The translations under genes were made by a program, and so were the position numbers. Shown here in pieces: positions 12,850 to 19,576 of a stretch of DNA of 25,523 nucleotides. Position 1 is the first letter of the stretch; each line of letters opens with the position of its first letter. The DNA lies in IMG/VR virus record IMGVR_UViG_3300030012_001648, positions 1 through 25,523 of that record; one strand, written 5' to 3'. Source of the DNA: a virus. Under the pieces are notes generated by a model. The model made no database searches. It was given only the letters and a program-made list of their open reading frames with translations, and was not told the origin of the DNA.

Positions 12850-14351
12850 TTATTAAAGGAAAAGAAGTTAAAGAAAAACTATTACAAGGAATTAATTTGG
12901 TTGCTGATACAGTAAAACCAACATTAGGGCCACAAGCAAAAACAGTTATTCTTCAAGGAAACCCACCAATTATCATTAATGATGGCGTTACAATTACAAA
13001 GTATGTTTCCCATGAAGACCCTTATGTTCAGATGGGGGTTCAAATGGTTCAAAATCTAGCAAGTCAAGCACAAGATAAATCAGGAGATGGAACAACAACG
13101 GCTTGTATTTTGGCACAGGCTCTTTGCAATAATTTGTTCAACAATCCACCAACAGAAACCGTTCATCAGTTTAATGAGTTGATGGAGAGCCTAAAGGAAT
13201 TTACAATCAATTGGCTTGATGAAATTTCTCTCGATATTGATGATAATAACATTAAGAATGTTGCTACAATCGCATCAAACAATGATGCAAATTTAGGTGA
13301 ATTGATTCAAGCGGCCTTAGCAAAGGTTGGTCGGGATGGTGTTGTTACTGTTGAAGAATCAAATAACTATCAAACACAATTGATTCTTCGTGAAGGTATG
13401 GAGATTCAAGAGGGCTATTTGAGTCATTTGTTCTGTAACACGGAAAATGGAAAGGTTGAATTTGATAATCCTATAATTTTTATGTCTAATATGTCTTTGA
13501 GACAATTTAAAGATGTTATGCCACTTCTTGAATATTCAGCAAGTAATAACCAACCACTTGTGATTATATGCAAAGGCATGGATGGTTCAGCACTTAACAA
13601 TCTACTGATGAATGTTATGAACAAAACAGTTGAATGTGCAGTAATTCTTGCACCAAACTTCGGTGATTCTCAGATTGATGAATTAGGTGATATTCAATCC
13701 TTAGTCGGAGGAAAGGTCTTTGTAGATGAAACAAGGGATGACCCTAAACTATTTACTACGTTTGATTTGGGTACTTGTTCTAAGGTGGTTATTACAAAAG
13801 AAACAACAACATTTGTTGGCGGTGAGGGAGATACTAAAGAAAGAATTAGTGCTTTAAAAGAACAGTCTAAAGAAGTCAAAGGGCATGAATTGGCTAGAAT
13901 TAAATCAAGAGTTGCTCGTCTAAAGGGAGGAGTCGCAACAATTAGAATTGGTGCTTCATCTTCTATTGAGATGAGAGAAAAGAAGGAAAGATTAGACGAT
14001 GCACTTAACGCTACAAAAGCAGCATTAGAAGAAGGTATTGTCGTTGGCGGAGGTAATGCGTTTTATAGATTATCATTTAGACCTTTAGTATCTATTTCAT
14101 TTCCAGAATGGTTTAGAGATGCGTTATTAGAACCAATGAAAACACTTATGCAAAATGGTGGAATTAATCAAAATATTCCTTCATCTCTTGCTACTGATGA
14201 AGGGTTCAATGCTCTTACTGGTAAATTTGAAAATCTTGCAGATGCAGGAATTTTTGACCCAGTAAAGGTAGCAAAGAATAGTTTCTTGGCCGCTATGTCA
14301 ATTGCTCAATTGTTTTATTCAACAGATGTAGCAGTATTGGTGGAGGAATAG
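12846..14351 (+). CDS. groEL: GroEL-type (group I) chaperonin
   Basis: The Hsp60 ring folds proteins using ATP. Key sites are present: Asp46-Gly-Val-Thr (equivalent to GroEL Asp52, needed for hydrolysis), Gly80-Asp81-Gly-Thr-Thr-Thr (equivalent to the Asp87 loop), and the hallmark Asp384-Asp-Ala-Leu-Asn-Ala-Thr followed by Glu-Glu-Gly-Ile-Val-Val-Gly-Gly-Gly, carrying the second ATP-site Asp. The C-terminal Gly-Ile-Phe-Asp-Pro-Val-Lys-Val is also typical. At 501 residues it is shorter than GroEL (about 545), with a reduced apical part and no Gly-Gly-Met tail. Cellular archaea normally use group II thermosomes, so a group I enzyme with its own GroES is notable. It probably folds capsid, tail or replication proteins. 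Confidence 0.95.
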   Translation: MIIKGKEVKEKLLQGINLVADTVKPTLGPQAKTVILQGNPPIIINDGVTITKYVSHEDPYVQMGVQMVQNLASQAQDKSGDGTTTACILAQALCNNLFNNPPTETVHQFNELMESLKEFTINWLDEISLDIDDNNIKNVATIASNNDANLGELIQAALAKVGRDGVVTVEESNNYQTQLILREGMEIQEGYLSHLFCNTENGKVEFDNPIIFMSNMSLRQFKDVMPLLEYSASNNQPLVIICKGMDGSALNNLLMNVMNKTVECAVILAPNFGDSQIDELGDIQSLVGGKVFVDETRDDPKLFTTFDLGTCSKVVITKETTTFVGGEGDTKERISALKEQSKEVKGHELARIKSRVARLKGGVATIRIGASSSIEMREKKERLDDALNATKAALEEGIVVGGGNAFYRLSFRPLVSISFPEWFRDALLEPMKTLMQNGGINQNIPSSLATDEGFNALTGKFENLADAGIFDPVKVAKNSFLAAMSIAQLFYSTDVAVLVEE

Positions 14352-14353
14352 TT

Positions 14354-14476
14354 TTGGAAGATAGACTAATCAATGTATGTATAGATGCTATTACTCTTTT
14401 AGACTTATTAGGCTATCCCGATTTAGCAAATACACTACAAGAAAGAATTGATAAAATAATGGGGTATAAAGCATGA
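14354..14476 (+). CDS. Micro-protein with TTG start, 40 aa
   Basis: A TTG at 14354, two bases after the chaperonin stop, is preceded by GGAGGAATAG and opens a 40-residue frame that ends in an ATGA overlap with the next gene. The product is an amphipathic helical protein with Leu and Ile on regular spacing. No other start fits the 120-base gap. The use of TTG is supported by the PCNA and PC4-like genes, which also appear to use it. The function is unknown. Confidence 0.5.
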   Translation: MEDRLINVCIDAITLLDLLGYPDLANTLQERIDKIMGYKA

Positions 14477-14868
14477 AGAAAGCAGTAACAGTAACTTTAC
14501 CTGCACCTCATAAAGCGAGAGTAAAATGCCCTATTTGTGAAGGAAACAAATGTAAAGTCTGTAAAATGACTGGAGAACTAGCAATTGAAGTAGCCCCAAA
14601 AATTCCAATACAAAGAGCGCATATCATTAAGTATGTTGTAGAAAATATACATGAAGTTGCAAGAGAAATTACTCGTAAATATGGATTAGTTCCAGAAGTA
14701 AATACTGCTGAAGTATTAGAAGTAAATGACGGACAATTTGAAATTGTTCAGGTTTCAAGTCTCGGTGGTGTTTGTTGGGTTGTAAATCGTCTTGATGAAT
14801 TAGATACACCGAGATATTTTACTTCAAAGCAAGACCTTGATAAGTTTAAACAGGGGTGGATGAATTGA
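14473..14868 (+). CDS. Zinc-binding hypothetical protein, 131 aa
   Basis: Residues 19-33 hold Cys-x2-Cys-x4-Cys-x2-Cys followed by Thr-Gly, like a compact DnaJ-type zinc unit. The remainder is an alpha/beta domain with a long helix (about 48-72) and several strands up to residue 115. The family is not recognised. It lies between the chaperonin and the PC4-like gene, starts in an ATGA overlap and ends overlapping the next start. Confidence 0.65.
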   Translation: MKKAVTVTLPAPHKARVKCPICEGNKCKVCKMTGELAIEVAPKIPIQRAHIIKYVVENIHEVAREITRKYGLVPEVNTAEVLEVNDGQFEIVQVSSLGGVCWVVNRLDELDTPRYFTSKQDLDKFKQGWMN

Positions 14869-15074
14869 CAGATGAATTAGAAGTAAAAGGAACAATAGTC
14901 CGTGATGCTCAACAGGACTGTAAAATAAAAATGGGCAAATATTGGAATATTGAAGTCTTAGATATTCGTTGGTACAAAAATGATAAGCCAACAAACAAAG
15001 GCATTCGTATGAATGTTGAAGAAGCAAAACTATTATTACAGATATTAAGGAGAGAATTAGATGACAAAAATTAG
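14865..15074 (+). CDS. PC4/Sub1-like ssDNA-binding transcription cofactor (putative)
   Basis: PC4-type domains bind single-stranded DNA as dimers and stimulate transcription or protect melted promoters. This 69-residue protein shows the family's order: a strand with Cys-Lys-Ile-Lys, then Ile-Glu-Val-Leu-Asp-Ile-Arg-Trp-Tyr, an Asp-Lys-Pro-Thr-Asn-Lys-Gly-Ile-Arg-Met hairpin and a final amphipathic helix. The Leu-Asp-Ile-Arg-x-Tyr and Lys-Gly-Ile stretches match PC4 well. The TTG at 14865 overlaps the previous TGA and has GGGGTGG five bases upstream; a GTG at 14856 would add three residues. With TFIIB in the same window, it may help redirect host RNA polymerase or act on viral ssDNA. The assignment is by eye. 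Confidence 0.6.
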   Translation: MTDELEVKGTIVRDAQQDCKIKMGKYWNIEVLDIRWYKNDKPTNKGIRMNVEEAKLLLQILRRELDDKN

Positions 15075-15372
15075 TATTAAAGAAATTAAAAAGACTGTGC
15101 GAAAGGTTAATCCTAATCGACAGTATGGTAGCAGTTGGAGAAACCAAAATGCCTATAATGGGCTTGCTTTAATGTCGGGCGAATTAGTAGATTTATTTGC
15201 TCAATATGTTGAAGAACAAATGGTTATGCCGCCTAAGAGTGGAGAAGGTTGTAGAGTACAATACAACCACGTTGAAAGATGCTTCGGCAAAATGCGTGAA
15301 GCCATAGACAAATTCATGGCTGAAGAAAGAAAGAAAGTACCAGTATGGTCAATTGAGGAGGAAGAAGAATGA
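15061..15372 (+). CDS. Hypothetical protein, possibly histone-fold-like, 103 aa
   Basis: No certain family. Residues 5-17 are a basic helix, 31-57 a long helix, then Cys-Arg-Val-Gln-Tyr leads into a third helix (69-88). A short helix, long helix, Arg-Val loop and third helix is the order of a histone fold, and the gene at 18379 shows the same order more clearly. The evidence is weak because the first loop is long and Gly-rich. The start overlaps the previous gene by 14 bases with AAGGAGAG upstream. The Glu-rich tail comes from the GGAGGAAGAAGAATGA element. Confidence 0.6.
   Translation: MTKISIKEIKKTVRKVNPNRQYGSSWRNQNAYNGLALMSGELVDLFAQYVEEQMVMPPKSGEGCRVQYNHVERCFGKMREAIDKFMAEERKKVPVWSIEEEEE
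15357..15372 (+). promoter_or_regulatory. Dual-use ribosome binding site / stop-start overlap (copy 3)
   Basis: Third exact copy of GGAGGAAGAAGAATGA. It encodes the five-Glu tail of the upstream gene's product together with the bases just before it, and starts the 50-residue gene at 15369. Confidence 0.7.
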
Positions 15373-15521
15373 ATAAGAAAATAGAAGAATTAAAACATAT
15401 AGAAGAAATGAAAAAGATTATTGCTGATAAAGACCCGAATAGCAGGTTCTATCCTGTATTTCAACACCTTCTAGGTAATCTTAATAAATTAGAAGAAAAA
15501 ATACTAGGTGAAGAAGAATGA
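15369..15521 (+). CDS. Small helical protein, 50 aa
   Basis: A 50-residue, Lys/Glu-rich protein with two amphipathic helices joined by an Asp-Pro-Asn-Ser-Arg turn. It starts in an ATGA overlap and ends in another, with AGGTGAAGAAGAATGA as the coupling sequence to the next gene. No family can be named. The packing and ribosome binding site support it as coding. Confidence 0.5.
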   Translation: MNKKIEELKHIEEMKKIIADKDPNSRFYPVFQHLLGNLNKLEEKILGEEE

Positions 15522-15979
15522 ATGAGTATAATGAATTATTGGATTGGCTACAAAATGAACACAATGAAGTGTTTAATCAATGGGCGCAAATAGAAGAAGT
15601 AATGCGTCTTGAAAAAGAACAAAGGGAAAAGGAAGAACAAAAAGCCCGATTTGAAAGACAAGAAGAACAATTAATTGCTCAACATAAATGGTTTATAGAA
15701 AATTTTGATTCTATTTCTATAAAAGAAGATATGAAAAAAGCAGTTTTGTTGTCGTTTGACTTTATGTTTCAAGCAGTAGAGAATGGAAGGTATGATATGG
15801 TTAGTACATATAAAACTGCTATTCGCTCATTAACCCATGATTCCAATTTAAGTGTGATTGGTTATCTTAAAGATGGAAGGAGAGTAATTACTCCATTTCA
15901 CAGTTGTTGGAGTCATACTCATAGCGATGATATTAAGTATGATTCTAATGCAGAATACGATTGGAGGGAAGAAGAATGA
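15518..15979 (+). CDS. Coiled-coil hypothetical protein, 153 aa
   Basis: Residues 10-60 form a long charged helix rich in Glu, Gln and Lys, probably a coiled coil; residues 65-105 contain two further helices, and the C-terminal 45 residues look like a small beta region with a His-Ser-Cys-Trp-Ser-His-Thr-His cluster that might bind a metal. That cluster is not a JAMM motif because the Ser and Asp spacing is wrong. The family is not recognised. The acidic end comes from the ribosome binding site of the next gene. Confidence 0.65.
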   Translation: MNEYNELLDWLQNEHNEVFNQWAQIEEVMRLEKEQREKEEQKARFERQEEQLIAQHKWFIENFDSISIKEDMKKAVLLSFDFMFQAVENGRYDMVSTYKTAIRSLTHDSNLSVIGYLKDGRRVITPFHSCWSHTHSDDIKYDSNAEYDWREEE

Positions 15980-16338
15980 ATAAAATTTATTTAATTACAA
16001 CCAATGATAAGAAGTTTGATGGATGGTGCAAAGAAATCAAGAAGAAGTTGAAGGCTGAATCTGAAATTGCATTGGAACATTTTAATGTGGGCTACAATGA
16101 TGTAGTAAAGGGTAATTATTTAGCAAGAGCATCTTTTGTTTGTTATTGGGAAATTTATCACAATAACTCTCTTGCAAGATTAGCACCTGCAATTACCCAA
16201 GCCTCTCTTATTCATATGATGCACCGTTTTATGGAATTACAGAAACAAGAAGAAGTGCAGGTTGTTCAACAATTAATGTGGAACTTTCTAAGACTTCTTC
16301 AATCTCTTGAGGGAGAGTATAATAATGAAGAGGAATGA
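15976..16338 (+). CDS. Helical hypothetical protein, 120 aa
   Basis: Unrecognised. After an N-terminal strand (residues 2-8) the protein is helical, with a hydrophobic stretch around 48-80. There is no clear signal or membrane segment. ATG 15976 overlaps the previous stop with GGAGGGAAGAAGA upstream. The next ATG at 16325 lies inside its 3' end, preceded by GAGGGAGAG. Confidence 0.65.
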   Translation: MNKIYLITTNDKKFDGWCKEIKKKLKAESEIALEHFNVGYNDVVKGNYLARASFVCYWEIYHNNSLARLAPAITQASLIHMMHRFMELQKQEEVQVVQQLMWNFLRLLQSLEGEYNNEEE

Positions 16339-16564
16339 CTGGATATACTTGGCAAAAGCCATGTGGGAATATTCAGAAAAACATGAAGGAAAAATCAGTA
16401 ACCTTCTAAAACAACTGATTAAAGAAGTAAATAACAATAAGGAGATGATTACAGATGACATGGGAGAATATGAGCAGAATGCTAGAAGCAACAGACCAAT
16501 TGACACCAACTCAACAGATTACACGGATATCGCGGGATTTAGAGTCAGGGTTTACGACGGTTAA
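16325..16564 (+). CDS. Hypothetical protein overlapping the ligase start, 79 aa
   Basis: The first 45 residues form a plausible helical protein, starting at ATG 16325 with GAGGGAGAG upstream. The last 35 residues are read in a different frame from the first 110 bases of the ligase gene, and look low in structure. Other overlaps in this window are mostly 4 bases, with a few up to about 35, so this one is odd. The frame may be truly double-coding, or the gene may once have ended earlier and run on after losing its stop. Confidence 0.45.
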   Translation: MKRNDWIYLAKAMWEYSEKHEGKISNLLKQLIKEVNNNKEMITDDMGEYEQNARSNRPIDTNSTDYTDIAGFRVRVYDG

Positions 16565-17999
16565 AAGTAATCCTTCTTTGGTGCTTCAAATTCTTGATAA
16601 AGATAAATTAGAAGCAAATAATCTTGGTTTAGCCAAAGCAAAGAAGTGGATGGCTAAAATCTTCGATGTATTCGATGATGAAATTGATGGATTAATGTAT
16701 GCTCACGATGATTTAGGAGAAGCAATTTACCATCTTGACCCATCGGCTGAAAAGCAACGAAACTTTTCAGTCCAGTATGTTCATCGTCTTTTAAATATGA
16801 ACTGTGGAAAGATTGATTCTAATGAATTTTCAATGATTGAAGAATCAATTTTGGCTATGTCTGCAAACGCACGACGCTGGTTTATTCGCTATATGCTCAG
16901 AACTCCGAGAAATGGAATCAACGAAGGAACAGTAGCGAAGATTATTGCTAAGTATTACAGAAAGAAGCAAACAGATGTAAAGAAAGATTTGAACTTTAAT
17001 TCTGTTCAAGTAGTTTGTCAGTATTATGAAGGTGGTCAAAGTCCTCCTTGTAATTTAACTTACGGAAAATTTGTAAAACCAATGCTTGCTAAGGAAGTTC
17101 CGATGAATAAGTGGCCGACTGATTTTGTTGTTGATTATAAATACGATGGAAACAGGTATCAAATTCATATTGATGGTGACAAAACTATGATTTTTAATCG
17201 TAAGGGTAAAATTGTAACACAGCAATTTCCAGATATTGTTGAATTGGTTCAAGCCTATGATGTTGAAAACGCTATTCTTGATGGCGAAATCTATCCCATC
17301 TTAGAAAATGGCTCTCCTGCTCCCCATAAAACAATGGGGACGAGAGTACATTCAAAAAATGTTCAAGAGGCTATGGAACGAGTCAAAGTAGAATGGGTTA
17401 TTTTTGATTGTCTGATGCTCAACAACGAAACAGTCATGGATTTATCATATACACAACGATTAGAGAAGATGAAAGACCTTCCTAATCAAGCACATCGTAT
17501 CACCGAAGGCGACATTATGGCCTTTTATCATGAAGCAATCAATGAAGGATTTGAAGGAATCATCGTTAAAGATGCAAGCCAACCATATCAATCAGGAAAA
17601 CGCTCCGTTTTTTGGGCTAAATACAAACCTCCGCAGATAAACTTGGATGTTGTTATCCTTTCCGCAAAATATGGGGAAGGAAAACGAGCCAATGTTTTCG
17701 GCACTTTTGAATTAGGCGTGAAGGCTGATAATGGTTTTCATAGCGTTGGCTGGTGTGGAACAGGCTTCTCAGATAGCGATTTAGTCCAATTAACCAACAC
17801 ACTAAGACGTAATGTTGAGAACTTCGATAACGGACAATTCTTTGTTTCACCTGTTGTTATTCTTGAAGTTAAGGCTGATTTAGTTAGTCGTGATGCTAAA
17901 GATAACTTAGGACTTAGATTCCCCCGTTGTATTCGCATTCGTGATGATAAGTTTGTTGCGGATATTAACACTTTAGAAGATGTGGAGAGATTAGAATGA
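16455..17999 (+). CDS. lig: ATP-dependent DNA ligase
   Basis: The ligase seals nicks in viral DNA, for example between Okazaki fragments. Nucleotidyltransferase motif I is Lys229-Tyr-Asp-Gly-Asn-Arg234, where Lys229 takes the AMP. Motif III is Leu-Asp276-Gly-Glu-Ile-Tyr, motif IIIa Val-Ile-Phe-Asp-Cys, motif IV Glu-Gly-Ile-Ile-Val-Lys-Asp and motif V Trp-Ala-Lys-Tyr-Lys-Pro. Residues 1-200 form the helical DNA-binding domain of archaeal/eukaryotic ligases, and about 400-514 the OB domain. The total of 514 is a little under the archaeal norm (550-600). I start at ATG 16455, with AAGGAG about ten bases upstream, because the helical domain pattern runs back to about residue 7; ATG 16470 is a weaker choice. 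Confidence 0.95.
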   Translation: MTWENMSRMLEATDQLTPTQQITRISRDLESGFTTVKSNPSLVLQILDKDKLEANNLGLAKAKKWMAKIFDVFDDEIDGLMYAHDDLGEAIYHLDPSAEKQRNFSVQYVHRLLNMNCGKIDSNEFSMIEESILAMSANARRWFIRYMLRTPRNGINEGTVAKIIAKYYRKKQTDVKKDLNFNSVQVVCQYYEGGQSPPCNLTYGKFVKPMLAKEVPMNKWPTDFVVDYKYDGNRYQIHIDGDKTMIFNRKGKIVTQQFPDIVELVQAYDVENAILDGEIYPILENGSPAPHKTMGTRVHSKNVQEAMERVKVEWVIFDCLMLNNETVMDLSYTQRLEKMKDLPNQAHRITEGDIMAFYHEAINEGFEGIIVKDASQPYQSGKRSVFWAKYKPPQINLDVVILSAKYGEGKRANVFGTFELGVKADNGFHSVGWCGTGFSDSDLVQLTNTLRRNVENFDNGQFFVSPVVILEVKADLVSRDAKDNLGLRFPRCIRIRDDKFVADINTLEDVERLE

Positions 18000-18382
18000 A
18001 AAAACAAGCAAATTGGAATGTAAAATATATGCCCGATGCATTAGGACGATGCTTAAAAATATCTGAAATGAATGAAACCCAAGTTAATAAAGCAATTAAA
18101 AATTCTAAAATTAATCTTAGGGTGATTAAGAAAAGAATGCAGTTATTATATCACAGAAGAATGATTCAGATGCATAAGAAAGGCAATATAGAATACAAAC
18201 AAAGAGATGTCAATTTAAAAATTGCTCAGTATCTAAATATTGGTTCAGAGACTTTTAAACCAATCAATGAAGAAGTAGATAGACTAAAACAAATTTTAGA
18301 AACTGCTTTAGATTTTCTTGATAAAGGCAAAAGCCCTGATTTAATAAAGGCAATTTTAGAACAAGCGAGGAATGACTTATGA
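17996..18382 (+). CDS. Basic helical hypothetical protein, 128 aa
   Basis: Unrecognised. Residues 25-60 are strongly basic and helical, and the C-terminal 45 residues form an amphipathic helix with regular Leu and Ile. It may bind nucleic acid. ATG 17996 overlaps the ligase stop, with GGAGAGA upstream, and the gene ends in an ATGA overlap with the histone-fold gene, so the three are probably cotranscribed. Confidence 0.65.
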   Translation: MKKQANWNVKYMPDALGRCLKISEMNETQVNKAIKNSKINLRVIKKRMQLLYHRRMIQMHKKGNIEYKQRDVNLKIAQYLNIGSETFKPINEEVDRLKQILETALDFLDKGKSPDLIKAILEQARNDL

Positions 18383-18825
18383 TACAACAAGGACAAATGA
18401 CGATTATTGATTCTATAACTTATAGATGTCTAAAAATTGATGAGCAGGGATATGCTCATTTAAAAAATATCATGCATGAGCAGGGAAGACCTAAATTAGT
18501 TTTACAAAAGTATTGTCCATATATTACAAAAGATGGAGATTACGTTGTTCCAGAGAAACCTGTTTATCAAAGACCTAAACCTTCAACAAAAATCAATGTA
18601 TCTAAGTTGATTAGAGATAATATTGATTTACCGATTACTAATGAAGCAAAGTTTTTCATAACAGAATGGGTTGAAACGGCCATCATGAACTTAATGGCAA
18701 ACGCAGAAGAAAACGCTATAAATAGGGGCGACTCTCGCATAACTGCGGCACACTTCTATTGGTTGGAGACGAATACTTCACCTAATGGTTATTGGCCTGA
18801 TAATAGCAAGTATATGCAGGATTGA
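18379..18825 (+). CDS. Putative histone-fold protein
   Basis: The C-terminal half matches a histone fold by pattern: a short helix (74-83, Val-Ser-Lys-Leu-Ile-Arg-Asp), a loop with Pro-Ile-Thr, a long central helix (about 87-115), the loop Asp-Ser-Arg120-Ile-Thr122, and a third helix beginning Ala-Ala-His. Archaeal histones have the same order, with Arg-x-Thr in the second loop contacting DNA. The first 70 residues are an extra domain or tail absent from normal archaeal histones (65-70 aa), with Lys-Pro and Arg-Pro stretches. It might package viral DNA, regulate transcription or pair with host histones. There are no close landmarks beyond the fold, so confidence is moderate. Confidence 0.5.
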   Translation: MIQQGQMTIIDSITYRCLKIDEQGYAHLKNIMHEQGRPKLVLQKYCPYITKDGDYVVPEKPVYQRPKPSTKINVSKLIRDNIDLPITNEAKFFITEWVETAIMNLMANAEENAINRGDSRITAAHFYWLETNTSPNGYWPDNSKYMQD

Positions 18826-18831
18826 CTTTAA

Positions 18832-19188
18832 ATGTTCAATGATGAAACAGTCCAACAGTGGATTTTAGAAACAGGTACGGCCACTAGTTTTACTTTTCTC
18901 GTTCTTGGTAATTTAACAGAAGAACAACTCAATACTTTAGTTAAAGGTCTAGTATTTGCCTTAGAGATTCAAGGTAAAGATTATGAAGTTGCTGTGTTTG
19001 AAGAAGAAATTGACGAAGAAAAAGCAGTAGCGTGGAATACTTTTCAAGGTACTTCCATATCAATAGTGCTTCGTGGAAACAAAATAGCATATGAAAAAGA
19101 TGTTAGAATGGTAATAGAAAGTGGTTTGGATTATCTAAAGTATAAATATGAATATTTAGGAAAACATAGAAGTGATTCTTATGTATAG
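18832..19188 (+). CDS. Hypothetical protein, 118 aa
   Basis: Unrecognised small alpha/beta protein, acidic overall. The order appears to be helix, strand, helix, strand (residues 2-60), then two strands and a long helix. There is no clear ribosome binding site; the ATG lies six bases after the previous stop, so translation may depend on coupling. The 3' end overlaps the next start by eight bases. Confidence 0.6.
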   Translation: MFNDETVQQWILETGTATSFTFLVLGNLTEEQLNTLVKGLVFALEIQGKDYEVAVFEEEIDEEKAVAWNTFQGTSISIVLRGNKIAYEKDVRMVIESGLDYLKYKYEYLGKHRSDSYV

Positions 19189-19576
19189 TAAAGACATGTT
19201 AATTGGTATTCTTCTTTCATCTGGAAAGTTGGATTTTAATATAGAAAGAGCCAGTGATTCTCAAATAGGTTATCGTGTGCGAATTAAAATTATAATTCGT
19301 GCGAAAGAGGGATTTCTTAGAGCAGTAGAAAGAACACTTCTTCAACATGAAATTACTTCTTCTTACAAAGAAAAAGAATCAAAGACTAGACCGAAGCCAA
19401 TTCTAAAGATTGGTGGTATCAAAAATCTGTATAAATTGACAGAATTAGTTCCCGATTTACCTGATGCAAAAGGTGAATGGGCAACATTTAGAGAACTCGT
19501 AGAATTAATATCGGAGAATAAACATAGAACATCAAGTGGACTTGATAGAATATTAGAAATAAAAGGGGTAATTTAA
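19181..19576 (+). CDS. LAGLIDADG-fold-like protein, probably inactive nuclease
   Basis: The protein has the layout of a single LAGLIDADG homing-endonuclease domain: Leu7-Ile-Gly-Ile-Leu-Leu-Ser-Ser-Gly15 where active enzymes have Leu-Ala-Gly-Leu-Ile-Asp-Ala-Asp-Gly, then a beta-rich saddle (Tyr31 to Ile39), a helix, a Gly-Gly-Ile strand, and late helices ending His-Arg-Thr-Ser-Ser-Gly-Leu. The catalytic Asp is Ser here, so cleavage is unlikely; such folds can be reused as DNA-binding proteins. ATG 19181 (AGTGA upstream) is preferred to GTG 19172. It directly precedes the RFC-large-like gene. The call is by pattern only. Confidence 0.45.
   Translation: MYSKDMLIGILLSSGKLDFNIERASDSQIGYRVRIKIIIRAKEGFLRAVERTLLQHEITSSYKEKESKTRPKPILKIGGIKNLYKLTELVPDLPDAKGEWATFRELVELISENKHRTSSGLDRILEIKGVI

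Noticed and set aside
15890-15930. His-Ser-Cys-Trp-Ser-His-Thr-His cluster as a second JAMM site.
   Set aside because: There is no Ser and Asp at the required spacing after the His pair.
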